NCBI GenBank assembly: GCA_039026975.1
Contig: JBCCLI010000124.1
Location: 1-15,804, forward strand
Length of the DNA stretch: 15,804 bases
Reading direction: 5' to 3'
From: JBCBKZ01 sp039026975
GTDB lineage: Bacteria > Bacteroidota > Bacteroidia > J057
A model generated the notes under the pieces. That model was not told where the DNA came from. It worked only from the letters and a program-made list of their open reading frames with translations, and did no database searches. Below, in pieces: positions 6,863-14,023 of the stretch; positions within the stretch are counted from its first letter, which is position 1; each line of letters starts with the position of its first letter. The position numbers and the translations under genes were made by a program.

Positions 6863-7735
6863 ATGGGCAAAATTGTAGACTTACAATTCGAATCCGTTGG
6901 GTTTAGGAAAGAATTCGGTTTCCAGTTATTGAAACTAGAAGATGTCTACCGGTATAAATCTTCTGCCATTCATAACCCATTTAGGCCCTCTCGCATACAT
7001 TTCTTTACTGTCATTTTTTTGACTGAGGGAGAAATGGTACACGAGGTAGACTTCCATGCGTATAAAATGACAGAAGGGGATTGTCTTGTCATTGGAAAAG
7101 GACAAATTCACAAATTTGATCCATCCCCAACTTATAAAGGGTACGGACTTATTTTCACTGAAGAGTTTATGCTTCGTCATATTTCCCCTTCAGCTCTATC
7201 TAAAATAAGCTTCTTATATAACTATCATCTGAATCTATTACTTTTCAAAGATTTTAGTGATAGAGATGTACTCATTAGGGCGCTAACAAATGAGTTTTCG
7301 CTTGACCTTGGTAGCGCTAAAGTTGACATAATAGCCTCAATACTAACGGTTTTTCTCTTGAAAGTGCAATTTCAAATTAGTCATGGGTTTAAACCCCATA
7401 GAGCTAATTCCGGGAAATTCCTTCAATTTCAGAAACTGGTGGCTACTAAATACATGGAGACGCGAAAAGCCAGTGATTATGCTATTATGTTGAATATGAC
7501 TTACAAGCAATTGAACGAGCTTTGCAAAGAGTTGACTAAAAAAACGACTAAAGAATATATTGATAACTACGTGGTGCTTGAAGCTAAGCGTCTATTGGCC
7601 ATCTCCAATATGTCCAAGGTTCCCATCAAAAAAATAGCTTATGAGTGTGGCTTTAGTGAAACCACAAACTTTTTAAAATTCTTTAAAAAAATTATGGGCG
7701 TTACCCCGGCACAATTTAAAGCAATGAGAGAGTAG
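6863..7735 (+). CDS. AraC-family transcriptional regulator
   Basis: A 290-residue regulator. The N-terminal half (about 30-110) is a cupin-like sensing domain: HFFTVIFLTEGEMVHEVDFH, then MTEGDCLVIGKGQIHKFDPS. The C-terminal 100 residues contain the two helix-turn-helix motifs of AraC proteins; the first is around KASDYAIMLNMTYKQLNELC, and the second is the signature AYECGFSETTNFLKFFKKIM followed by GVTPAQFKAM. It is encoded upstream of, and in the same direction as, an exported hydrolase, a porin-like barrel and a DoxX protein, with a 348-bp gap that holds two 32-nt direct repeats. AraC proteins typically bind such direct repeats next to the promoter they activate, so this gene most likely controls that module in response to a small molecule. 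The ligand is unknown. Confidence 0.9.
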   Translation: MGKIVDLQFESVGFRKEFGFQLLKLEDVYRYKSSAIHNPFRPSRIHFFTVIFLTEGEMVHEVDFHAYKMTEGDCLVIGKGQIHKFDPSPTYKGYGLIFTEEFMLRHISPSALSKISFLYNYHLNLLLFKDFSDRDVLIRALTNEFSLDLGSAKVDIIASILTVFLLKVQFQISHGFKPHRANSGKFLQFQKLVATKYMETRKASDYAIMLNMTYKQLNELCKELTKKTTKEYIDNYVVLEAKRLLAISNMSKVPIKKIAYECGFSETTNFLKFFKKIMGVTPAQFKAMRE

Positions 7736-7856
7736 CTTATTGATCTTACCTATTCCGCTAGAGAAAGATATTCTCCAACTTTCAAAGAGATGTATCGGAT
7801 TAGAAAGCCATCCAGGATGTAACTGGCTAGGTTATTTCTGACACGTCATTTAAACC

Positions 7857-7888
7857 ATTTTGACCATAAAAAAGCTTCTTCTCACCTT
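7857..7888 (+). repeat. Direct repeat copy 1, possible AraC-type site
   Basis: Starts attttgaccataaaaa and ends tcacctt. It matches copy 2 at 26 of 32 positions, including all 16 of the first half and the terminal tcacctt. The two conserved blocks are about one and a half helical turns apart, like the two contact regions of an AraC monomer. Confidence 0.7.
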
Positions 7889-7961
7889 TCATTATAAAAT
7901 GGAAATGGTTCGGGAAATGATTCATTAGCGCCACCCCCTCACTTAAGCATACTGCTTGCAC

Positions 7962-7993
7962 ATTTTGACCATAAAAAGGATACGTTTCACCTT
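7962..7993 (+). repeat. Direct repeat copy 2, possible AraC-type site
   Basis: Second copy (attttgaccataaaaa ... tcacctt), exactly 105 bp downstream of the first, about ten helical turns, so both face the same side of the DNA. It abuts the candidate -33 element of the hydrolase promoter. Confidence 0.7.
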
Positions 7994-8034
7994 GGGCTCA
8001 GATGTTAAGACATATAGTTTTATTCATGTGATCC

Positions 8035-8052
8035 AGGAAAGTCGACTTTCCT
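8035..8052. promoter_or_regulatory. 18-bp perfect palindrome before the hydrolase gene
   Basis: aggaaagtcgactttcct is identical to its reverse complement. It lies 31 bases upstream of the hydrolase start codon, just after the predicted transcription start, so it may be a second operator or a 5' leader hairpin. Confidence 0.6.
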
Positions 8053-8083
8053 AAATCATGTTAACCACCAAACTATTAACATC

Positions 8084-9202
8084 ATGACAATGACATTTAA
8101 CCCTAATCGCTACTTAGAAAGAGCTCTGCTGTCTTTCACAATGGTAGTTTTACTGAGCGCTACGGTCTTTGCCCAAAATCAAGGAGACCTCCTTGCTACT
8201 ATGCCGGATGAGCTTATGAATGTAGGTACAGGGGTACCTATTAACTACGAACCGTATAAACTAGCCAAATTTACCAAGGATATGAATCGGTATCCTGCTG
8301 CTACTCCACCTGAAGGATCTTTTAATCAACATGGGGAATTAGAGTTTTTAGGTGATAACGTATTTGGGATTCACTGGTTTGTAGAAGTTGACGGTTCTGT
8401 ATGGCACTTCGTAACGGCCGGATATCCACATAAGGCTCCTATTTTAATGGTTCATGGATTTCCAGAGTCATGGTGGGGGTTCAAAGATCAAATGATTGAG
8501 TTGGCAAGGGATTATTACGTCATTTCAGTCGACCAGTTGGCCTATGGTCAATCAGATAAAAGCCTAAATCAGGATTTGAGTCATCAGGGAGTGGCTAAGA
8601 GCCTGGTGAAGCTTATGGATAAAATAAATGTAGGTAAGTTTGATTTGGTCTCGCACGACAGAGGGACCTGTATTGCTGATAATATGATGGGTGTACCTGG
8701 AGTCAATAAAAGAGTAACCAATTGGATAAGGATGCAACAATCTTTCAATGAACCGCATGGACTTCCAAGGCCTTCTCATGAAAATTTAGCCCATGCTGAG
8801 AATTATAAAAATGGGACCATGATCACTGCCACCTATAATTCTTCCTGGGTATCTATGCAATTCACTCCTGAGCATATGGATAGACTCTACAAAGAGTTTG
8901 GAACGGAAGGGATAGCTGATGCTGTGGCAAAAACCTATGATACAAGTTTTGATAAAGAGCTTGATCATAGAATGAATAATTTAGTACAGCATATGACTAT
9001 GCCCATACTCTTCTTACAAGCCACTAAAGATCCAGCTCAACGAGAAGAAGAATATGCCAGGTCTCCTGAATTTGTTAAGGATGGATATGTACAATTTGTA
9101 GAGGCAAATCATTTTTCGGCTACGGAAGCAGCTGAAGAAGTCAGTGAAGCTATAAGAGACTTCATAGAGGGAAAACGCCCGCCTAAACTTATTGTGGATT
9201 AA
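8084..9202 (+). CDS. Exported alpha/beta hydrolase, epoxide hydrolase-like
   Basis: A 372-residue protein with an N-terminal signal peptide (hydrophobic LLSFTMVVLLSATVFAQ, cleavage near residue 31), so it acts in the periplasm or beyond. The alpha/beta-hydrolase core is complete: HGFPESWWGF (from His124) gives the oxyanion region; the nucleophile elbow is VSHDRG with Asp192; the acid is likely Asp316 (ATKDPAQ) and the base His343 (VEANHFS). An Asp nucleophile with HGFPE is typical of epoxide hydrolases and haloalkane dehalogenases, not of Ser esterases. The cap segment (about 205-290) lacks an obvious pair of epoxide-opening tyrosines in familiar context, so the substrate is uncertain. It is the first gene of a set with an outer-membrane barrel and a DoxX protein downstream of the AraC regulator. 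Confidence 0.85.
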   Translation: MTMTFNPNRYLERALLSFTMVVLLSATVFAQNQGDLLATMPDELMNVGTGVPINYEPYKLAKFTKDMNRYPAATPPEGSFNQHGELEFLGDNVFGIHWFVEVDGSVWHFVTAGYPHKAPILMVHGFPESWWGFKDQMIELARDYYVISVDQLAYGQSDKSLNQDLSHQGVAKSLVKLMDKINVGKFDLVSHDRGTCIADNMMGVPGVNKRVTNWIRMQQSFNEPHGLPRPSHENLAHAENYKNGTMITATYNSSWVSMQFTPEHMDRLYKEFGTEGIADAVAKTYDTSFDKELDHRMNNLVQHMTMPILFLQATKDPAQREEEYARSPEFVKDGYVQFVEANHFSATEAAEEVSEAIRDFIEGKRPPKLIVD

Positions 9203-9435
9203 GAAACCATACCAAGCCACCTAAAGGTAATAGGTGAGATATCTGAGAAAGAAAGCGTAAGCCTAAACCAACAGACTATTTCTAGAGAATGAAGGTGTCA
9301 AGCATTTTTCTCAATAGGCAGGATATGGATTTTACGGAGCGCATAAGCTTATAGAATAGGTTTATCTCTTCCCCAGAATCCCGCTTCATACCTAATAGTT
9401 TTGGGTGGAATTGTATAACATTACATTTATTTGTT

Positions 9436-10698
9436 ATGATATGTCAAGAATTTCATCAGTATTTTATTAGGCCGTTACTCTTAACTTCCTATTTATTGGT
9501 AGTAGTGTGCGGCTACAGTCAAGAAAAGACTGAACAAACTGAGGAGCAAAATTTAACCCAAAGTATAAAGGCAGGAGCGTTTATTTTTGATGCCAGGTTA
9601 CGTTACTGGTATGCGAAGCAGGATGATTTAAGGGCTTCCAATGCGTACACTTTTGGTACAAATTTCGGTTACCTCACAAAATCATATAAGGGATTCCAAG
9701 TATATTTAGAAGGTGAGAGTGTAGTAGCTATTAATCCAAATATTTTCTTTGATGGCGTAAATGACCAAACTGATAGGACTGTGGTAACAGACGTAGAAAC
9801 CCTTGAATTAAATAAAGCCAGGGTTTCATATAGTGATACCCTAAATGAAACCATACTGGAAATTAAAGTAGGGAGGCAAGCAGCTATAGTAGAAGATGAG
9901 CGTTTCATAGGGAATGTTACTGCCAGGCAAGATGATCAAACCTTTGACGCGGCTATGCTCAAAGTCTTAAATGATCAAAAAGGAATTTCATTTGAGTATG
10001 CCTATATGTACAAGATTAATCGTCTGTTAGCAGAAGTAGGAGACTGGCGTAGTGATTCCCATGCATTTAGATTGGGGTTCTCCAAAAATAATATGGTGAG
10101 AGTGGGCTTGTTTGCTCATCTACTCGATTTTCAAGAGGATGCTCCTGGAAAATCCAACCAGACGTATGGCATTACTTTAGATCGAGCTGAACTGCCGCAG
10201 GATAGAACGGCTCTAACGTATAAGGTGGCCCTTGCTTATCAAACTGAGTATGGGGATAATCCAATAGCCTATGATGCTTATCTGATAAATGCGGAGATGG
10301 GGATATCTTTACCTAAGATAGGGACCTTCAATATTGGATATGAATTGGCAACATCAGATGATGGAGTTGCTTCCTATCAATTTCCCTTATCTACCGGGCA
10401 GCGCTTACATCGTATTTCAGATGTGTTCATTGATCCACCGGCAGATGGATTACATAATCCGTATGTCACAGCAGAATTTCAACAAATTATATGGGGAATA
10501 GGGGGATGGCTTGGCTATCATGTCTATTTCTCAGAAGAAGAAAGTACTCAGCTTGCGCAGGAAATAGATGTAGTGTTATACAGGCCCTTAATACCAGGAT
10601 TATTAAGGGCTGAACTGACCTATTCGTCCTTCTTCGCAGAAGAAATACGCTATTCTGACTTAGGTATTTTTGCCCTGGATATAGTTGTTGAATTATGA
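9436..10698 (+). CDS. Alginate-export-type outer-membrane beta-barrel porin
   Basis: A 420-residue protein with a signal peptide (LLLTSYLLVVVCGYSQ, cleavage near 29). The mature part is a chain of amphipathic beta strands with the hallmarks of the alginate-export/AlgE-like barrel family: ARLRYWYAKQDDL, YLTKSYKGFQVYLEGESVVA, ETLELNKARVSYSDTLNETI, then IKVGRQAAIVEDERFIGNV followed by TARQDDQTFDAAML. Such barrels let a specific, often anionic or carbohydrate, substrate pass the outer membrane. The last residues (IFALDIVVEL) form a plausible closing strand. A possible promoter is TTTG at 9400-9403 and TACATTTA at 9422-9429, although its 18-bp spacer is short and the leader would be near zero. It may instead be transcribed with the hydrolase gene 233 bp upstream. 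The substrate is unknown. Confidence 0.82.
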   Translation: MICQEFHQYFIRPLLLTSYLLVVVCGYSQEKTEQTEEQNLTQSIKAGAFIFDARLRYWYAKQDDLRASNAYTFGTNFGYLTKSYKGFQVYLEGESVVAINPNIFFDGVNDQTDRTVVTDVETLELNKARVSYSDTLNETILEIKVGRQAAIVEDERFIGNVTARQDDQTFDAAMLKVLNDQKGISFEYAYMYKINRLLAEVGDWRSDSHAFRLGFSKNNMVRVGLFAHLLDFQEDAPGKSNQTYGITLDRAELPQDRTALTYKVALAYQTEYGDNPIAYDAYLINAEMGISLPKIGTFNIGYELATSDDGVASYQFPLSTGQRLHRISDVFIDPPADGLHNPYVTAEFQQIIWGIGGWLGYHVYFSEEESTQLAQEIDVVLYRPLIPGLLRAELTYSSFFAEEIRYSDLGIFALDIVVEL

Positions 10699-10817
10699 TT
10701 ACTAATTGAATATGGGGGGCAGTTATGGTCTTAATCTTCCAGCTCTTGCTAATCAGGGGAGTCTCTGGTCATGTGATAACTGCCTCCTTTCTTTTTGCTA
10801 TTACAAACACATGTTAT

Positions 10818-11234
10818 ATGAAAGATTTTTGGAACTATTGGCACCCTCGTGTTTTAGCCTTACTCAGGATGGTCATGGGCTTTCTCATTTTTTGGCACGG
10901 AACACAAAAACTTTTTGGCTATCCACCCTCTGAGGGCGCATCTGGTGAACTTTCTGGTTTGCTTTTATTAGCAGGCATATTAGAGTTCATAGGAGGGATA
11001 TTGTTGTTCATTGGGCTTTTTACAAACTGGGCAGCATTTATCCTGAGCGGAACCATGGCAGTAGCCTATTTCATGGTTTATGGCAGTATATCATTTTTGC
11101 CTATAGTGAACCATGGAGAATTATCGGTGATTTATTGCTTTGTATTCTTCTACCTCTTCTTCTCAGGAGGAGGCGCATGGAGTATTGACAATTATCTGGT
11201 TGATAAACGAGTAAATCAGGAAGACGATTCATGA
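10818..11234 (+). CDS. DoxX family membrane protein
   Basis: A 138-residue integral membrane protein. The ATG at 10818 (MKDFWNYWHPRVLALLRMVM) is chosen because upstream in-frame codons (from 10725) give a tail untypical of the family. DoxX features are clear: LRMVMGFLIFWHGTQKLFGY in the first helix, ELSGLLLLAGILEFIGGILL then FIGLFTNWAAFILSGTMAVA in the middle helices, and HGELSVIYCFVFFYLFFSGG before a final GAWSIDNYL. The family is found in redox and thiosulfate-related complexes, but most members have no established reaction. It follows the porin by 119 bases in the same direction and is probably part of the same module, perhaps helping with membrane-side redox or substrate handling. That role is inference. 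Confidence 0.88.
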   Translation: MKDFWNYWHPRVLALLRMVMGFLIFWHGTQKLFGYPPSEGASGELSGLLLLAGILEFIGGILLFIGLFTNWAAFILSGTMAVAYFMVYGSISFLPIVNHGELSVIYCFVFFYLFFSGGGAWSIDNYLVDKRVNQEDDS

Positions 11235-11350
11235 TCTCTGAAATAAATCGCCCTTCCTTCAGCCCATGATTTATCTACTTGCAGTAGATCATTTTTCTTT
11301 CAGAAGAGCACTAACACCTAATAGGTATTACCCTTTATACTACTCATATC

Positions 11351-11581
11351 ATGAAAAGACAGGTTCTGATTTCTTCTGTAATTATCATTCTGATAATTGT
11401 ACTGATACAAATTGTATGGCCTCCCATTCTATGGAGTCTGATAATTGTGATTTCTTTATTGGTGGTGAGCGTAAAGGGTATGGTACCAGGAAAGTCCAGA
11501 AAAGTGGCATCTTGCAGTTTCATCAGCTTCAACTACTTCTTTCCAAGGTGTATAACTCCTTTTTTGAGGCAAAGGACTTAG
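11351..11581 (+). CDS. Small membrane ORF, possible truncated gene
   Basis: A 76-codon ORF. The first 43 residues (MKRQVLISSVIIILIIVLIQ then IVWPPILWSLIIVISLLVVS) form two closely spaced membrane helices and look genuine. This layout (a WPP turn between helices) resembles, from memory, the N-terminus of FMN-binding glutamate-synthase-family proteins in Bacteroidota, which continue for another 400 or more residues. Here the frame soon runs into Lys-, Cys- and Phe-rich sequence (VASCSFISFNYFFPRCITPF) without family character and stops. It is either a small orphan membrane protein or the 5' remnant of a broken gene. It lies 116 bases after doxX. An overlapping ORF in another frame (11266-11610) has unconvincing composition. 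Confidence 0.35.
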   Translation: MKRQVLISSVIIILIIVLIQIVWPPILWSLIIVISLLVVSVKGMVPGKSRKVASCSFISFNYFFPRCITPFLRQRT

Positions 11582-11949
11582 CATTCATTGAAAATCCATT
11601 ACCCCTATAAATATCCTCAAATTGTAGCCAATCTTGTATTCTGAGGGGGAGGAACTCCCTTTACTTATCTAAGAGAAAGAACTGGTTTATAAGGATTTTA
11701 GGTGAACAGATCTAATTTCCCAGGCTCAAAATTTATGTTAATTATCTGTCCATACACAATCAAAAGGATAATATTCTGATCAGTTGGACTACCTGTATTT
11801 TGCCTGAGAAGCCTTATTTTGATAGACTCTCCTGAGAAAACAACTTTTTTCCTCTTATCTGTAACCTTTCCGTAATCTCTCAGTACCCTAGTTGCAATTC
11901 CTAATGAGAAAAATGCTCTTTAGGAGAAAGACCCTGGCTAGCACGCGGC
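11582..11949. other. Gene-free stretch before the sigma-factor operon
   Basis: These 368 bases hold no complete gene. A minus-strand open stretch without start codon runs from about 11915 down to a stop at 11698-11700 and reads plausibly (KKVVFSGESIKIRLLRQNTG, then YGQIININFEPGKLDLFT); it may be debris of a lost gene or chance. The right end holds a candidate ECF-type promoter (11860-11888). No terminator is clear. Confidence 0.4.
11860..11888 (+). promoter_or_regulatory. Candidate ECF-sigma-type promoter
   Basis: TGTAACC at 11860-11866, followed after about 16 bp by GTACCC at 11883-11888, resembles ECF promoters with an AAC-containing -35 box. It lies 62 bases upstream of the sigma-factor start codon, where an autoregulated promoter would be expected. 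The -10 half is weak. Confidence 0.35.
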
Positions 11950-12489
11950 ATGAGAGATGAAGACGTCATGAAATTGGTTAAAGATGGCAAGCTGGATGCT
12001 TTGAGCATGCTGTTTGACAGATACCATATCCGTCTATTTACGTTCTTTCTCCGCTTAGTACATGATAGAAGCCTGAGTGAAGATCTGGTTCAAAACGTAT
12101 TTGAGCGAATTCTCAAGTATAGAACCTCCTATAAAGAGGGGGCGGCGGTAAAAGCGTGGATCTACCAGATAGCGAGAAATGTGAGGCTAGATCATGTCAA
12201 GGCCCAGAAATGGAAGAAGGAAGAATTTATAGAACTTGAGAATGAATTGGTTACCTATGAAAATTCTCAACTAAGACTAGAGAAATTGGAAAATATACAA
12301 GCCCTGGATCAAGCCATTCAGCAACTTCCTACCCATTACAGAGAGGTACTATGGCTAGGGCATTTTGAAGAACTGAGTTACGCAGAGGTGGGACAGATCT
12401 TAGGTATCACGGTAGCTAATGTGAAAGTGAGAATGCATAGAGCCATTAAACAATTAAGCATCACCTTAAACCCTTCAGCATGCCAATAA
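11950..12489 (+). CDS. ECF-type RNA polymerase sigma factor
   Basis: A 179-residue sigma factor of the group IV (extracytoplasmic function) class. Region 2 lies at about 15-85 (ALSMLFDRYHIRLFTFFLRL, DRSLSEDLVQNVFERILKYR, AVKAWIYQIARNVRLDHVKA). Region 4 lies at about 118-172 (LDQAIQQLPTHYREVLWLGH, LSYAEVGQILGITVANVKVR), with the helix-turn-helix that reads the -35 box. There is no region 1 or 3, as expected. The last ten bases overlap the following anti-sigma-like gene (start at 12480), a standard coupled arrangement. Four same-strand genes with gaps of 32 bases or less follow from here, so it probably drives its own operon and perhaps distant targets. Confidence 0.93.
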   Translation: MRDEDVMKLVKDGKLDALSMLFDRYHIRLFTFFLRLVHDRSLSEDLVQNVFERILKYRTSYKEGAAVKAWIYQIARNVRLDHVKAQKWKKEEFIELENELVTYENSQLRLEKLENIQALDQAIQQLPTHYREVLWLGHFEELSYAEVGQILGITVANVKVRMHRAIKQLSITLNPSACQ

Positions 12490-13205
12490 CAGATGACATA
12501 TTGCTAGACTATTTGAAGGGAGAACTGAACCCAAGGGTACAGCAGGAGGTGGAGGCTACCTTAGCAGAATCTGAAGCACTCAGAAGGCAACTTGCCTATC
12601 TGAAAACGCTAACTTCAAGTATACAAGCCCTCCCATTAGAGGCCCCTTCCGCGGACCTAAGGACAGCTTTTGATCAGCTTATTGAACAGGAGAATGACCA
12701 TGGAGGGATTAACCAGAATGCCAGTTTCTGGAAAAGGGCTATTGCTGCCTCAGTTCTATTGATGATAGGAATTTGGATAGGGAAGCTGTGGACAGGTGAA
12801 GAATTACCTCAGCGTAAACAACAGCAGCAGGTAGTTCACCTCATGCAGCAGGAAAAGTCTTCTGTACGTATGAAGGCAGTGAGTATGAGCATGGAACTCC
12901 CCAGCGTAGATGAAGCTCTCCTAAGCCAACTCACCCTTTTACTCCTTAATGATGAAAGTGTGGGGGTAAGACTAGCGGCTTTAGATGCCTTACTCCAACT
13001 AGAACCCCCCAGCTCATTGGCAGGAAAACTATTAGCAGCTCTGAAATCCGAACAAAAACCCGTGGTTCAAATTGCACTGATTCAGGCTTTGGTAGAATTG
13101 AAGACAGAAGAAGCTGTTCCTTTGTTTCAAGATTTAATTAATGCTGACTCTACTTTTAAAAAGGTTAAAGACGAAGCACATATAGGTACATTCAAGCTTA
13201 TTTAA
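12480..13205 (+). CDS. Anti-sigma-like membrane protein with HEAT-like repeats
   Basis: A 241-residue protein. Residues 1-80 (ITDDILLDYLKGELNPRVQQ) resemble the cytoplasmic sigma-binding part of anti-sigma factors but lack the HxxxCxxC zinc motif. One membrane helix follows at about 87-104 (AIAASVLLMIGIWIGKLW). The extracytoplasmic part, about 118-235, is all-helical and reads like HEAT repeats: LLSQLTLLLLNDESVGVRLA then ALDALLQLEP, and KPVVQIALIQALVELKTEEA then VPLFQDLI. Anti-sigma factors hold their partner sigma until a signal arrives; here the outer repeats may be the sensor or a docking site for an envelope protein. Position (overlapping the sigma gene by 10 bases) and topology support the role more strongly than sequence does. 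Confidence 0.8.
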   Translation: MPITDDILLDYLKGELNPRVQQEVEATLAESEALRRQLAYLKTLTSSIQALPLEAPSADLRTAFDQLIEQENDHGGINQNASFWKRAIAASVLLMIGIWIGKLWTGEELPQRKQQQQVVHLMQQEKSSVRMKAVSMSMELPSVDEALLSQLTLLLLNDESVGVRLAALDALLQLEPPSSLAGKLLAALKSEQKPVVQIALIQALVELKTEEAVPLFQDLINADSTFKKVKDEAHIGTFKLI

Positions 13206-13208
13206 CAC

Positions 13209-13991
13209 ATGATGAAAAAAGTCATTCTTAGCCCTATGGTATTCATGCTGAGCATGTTGTGGGCGTTCAGTTTGTTTAGCCAGGAGTTTACCACCAATAT
13301 GAACTCCGGAAAGATTATCATAAAAGAAGTGAATCACCTAACCATTGTGGGTAGTTCCTCCTCTACGGTGAAAATGTATACGGATGTCCGAAATGAAAAT
13401 AAGGATGCCAGGGCAGAAGGGCTGAAAGAGATTAGCCCCGCAGGAATCAAGGATAACACCGGCATGGGACTCTCCGTCTTGGAAGAGGGGAATGAAATGG
13501 AAATTCTCCCTGTAAGTAAGTCTCAGAAAAGAAGATTTACCCTGGAGGTTCCCAAGGGAGTATCCGTTTACTTTGAACATTCTTCTGAAAAAGGGGGAAC
13601 GGTAAAGGTGAGTAATCTCAGTAGTGAGATAGAAATTTCTACCAACTATAATAGCGTGGAATTGGAGAATGTTACCGGACCTGCTATCATCAATACGGTG
13701 TATGGAGGGATAGATGCTACTTTTGAAAGCATAGGCTCAGAAGACGTTACCCTGCACTCTGTATACAGCTATGTAGACCTCAGCGTACCGGCTAGCGCAC
13801 AAGCGAGCTTCCTACTGACCAGTAAATACGGGAAAATTCTCACTGACCTGGACTTAACTGTCAATACCACTGAGGGTGAGAATAAAATGCGAAACCTGTC
13901 TAACACTAAAATCATGGGTGATTTGAATGGAGGAGGAACTTCCTTTAATATTAAGGCTACCTACAGCACTATTTACTTGAGAAAAATATAA
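13209..13991 (+). CDS. Exported DUF4097-type beta-repeat protein, paralogue 1
   Basis: A 260-residue exported protein; its signal peptide (VFMLSMLWAFSLFSQ) ends near residue 25, and either of two adjacent ATGs could be the start. The mature part is made of short repeating beta strands typical of DUF4097-type putative adhesins and beta-helices: RFTLEVPKGVSVYFEH, VKVSNLSSEIEISTNYNSVE, NTVYGGIDATF, SVYSYVDLSVP, SKYGKILTDLDL and a final TYSTIYLRKI. It starts three bases after the anti-sigma stop, so it belongs to the sigma-factor operon. The next gene encodes a paralogue sharing the YGGI, YSxVD, YGxxxTDLD and TYSxxYLRK blocks. In this context it is likely an envelope-stress or surface component, possibly sensed through the anti-sigma protein. 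The function is unproven. Confidence 0.8.
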   Translation: MMKKVILSPMVFMLSMLWAFSLFSQEFTTNMNSGKIIIKEVNHLTIVGSSSSTVKMYTDVRNENKDARAEGLKEISPAGIKDNTGMGLSVLEEGNEMEILPVSKSQKRRFTLEVPKGVSVYFEHSSEKGGTVKVSNLSSEIEISTNYNSVELENVTGPAIINTVYGGIDATFESIGSEDVTLHSVYSYVDLSVPASAQASFLLTSKYGKILTDLDLTVNTTEGENKMRNLSNTKIMGDLNGGGTSFNIKATYSTIYLRKI

Positions 13992-14023
13992 TTACCCTCA
14001 CCCCTTAACTAACAATTACAAGT

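Larger units (their letters stand above)
7736..8083. promoter_or_regulatory. Regulatory intergenic region of the hydrolase module
   Basis: These 348 bases contain no gene. They hold two 32-nt direct repeats (7857-7888, 7962-7993), a candidate promoter abutting the second repeat (CTTG at 7991-7994, 20-bp spacer, TAGTTTTA at 8015-8022), and an 18-bp palindrome at 8035-8052. Copy 2 ends at the -33 box, the standard position for an AraC-type activator that contacts RNA polymerase. Confidence 0.55.

Noticed and set aside
10706..10933. Alternative reading frame before and within doxX
   Set aside because: It overlaps the clear DoxX frame and shows no membrane pattern or family similarity.
11273..11289. 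Short inverted repeat atctact-tgc-agtagat as another BlaI operator
   Set aside because: The half-sites differ from TACTACA/TGTAGTA and the centre spacing is wrong; a 7-bp stem of this kind can occur by chance.
11266..11610. Plus-strand frame of 114 codons
   Set aside because: It overlaps the two-helix membrane ORF in another frame; Tyr-, Ser- and Cys-rich translation without domain pattern.
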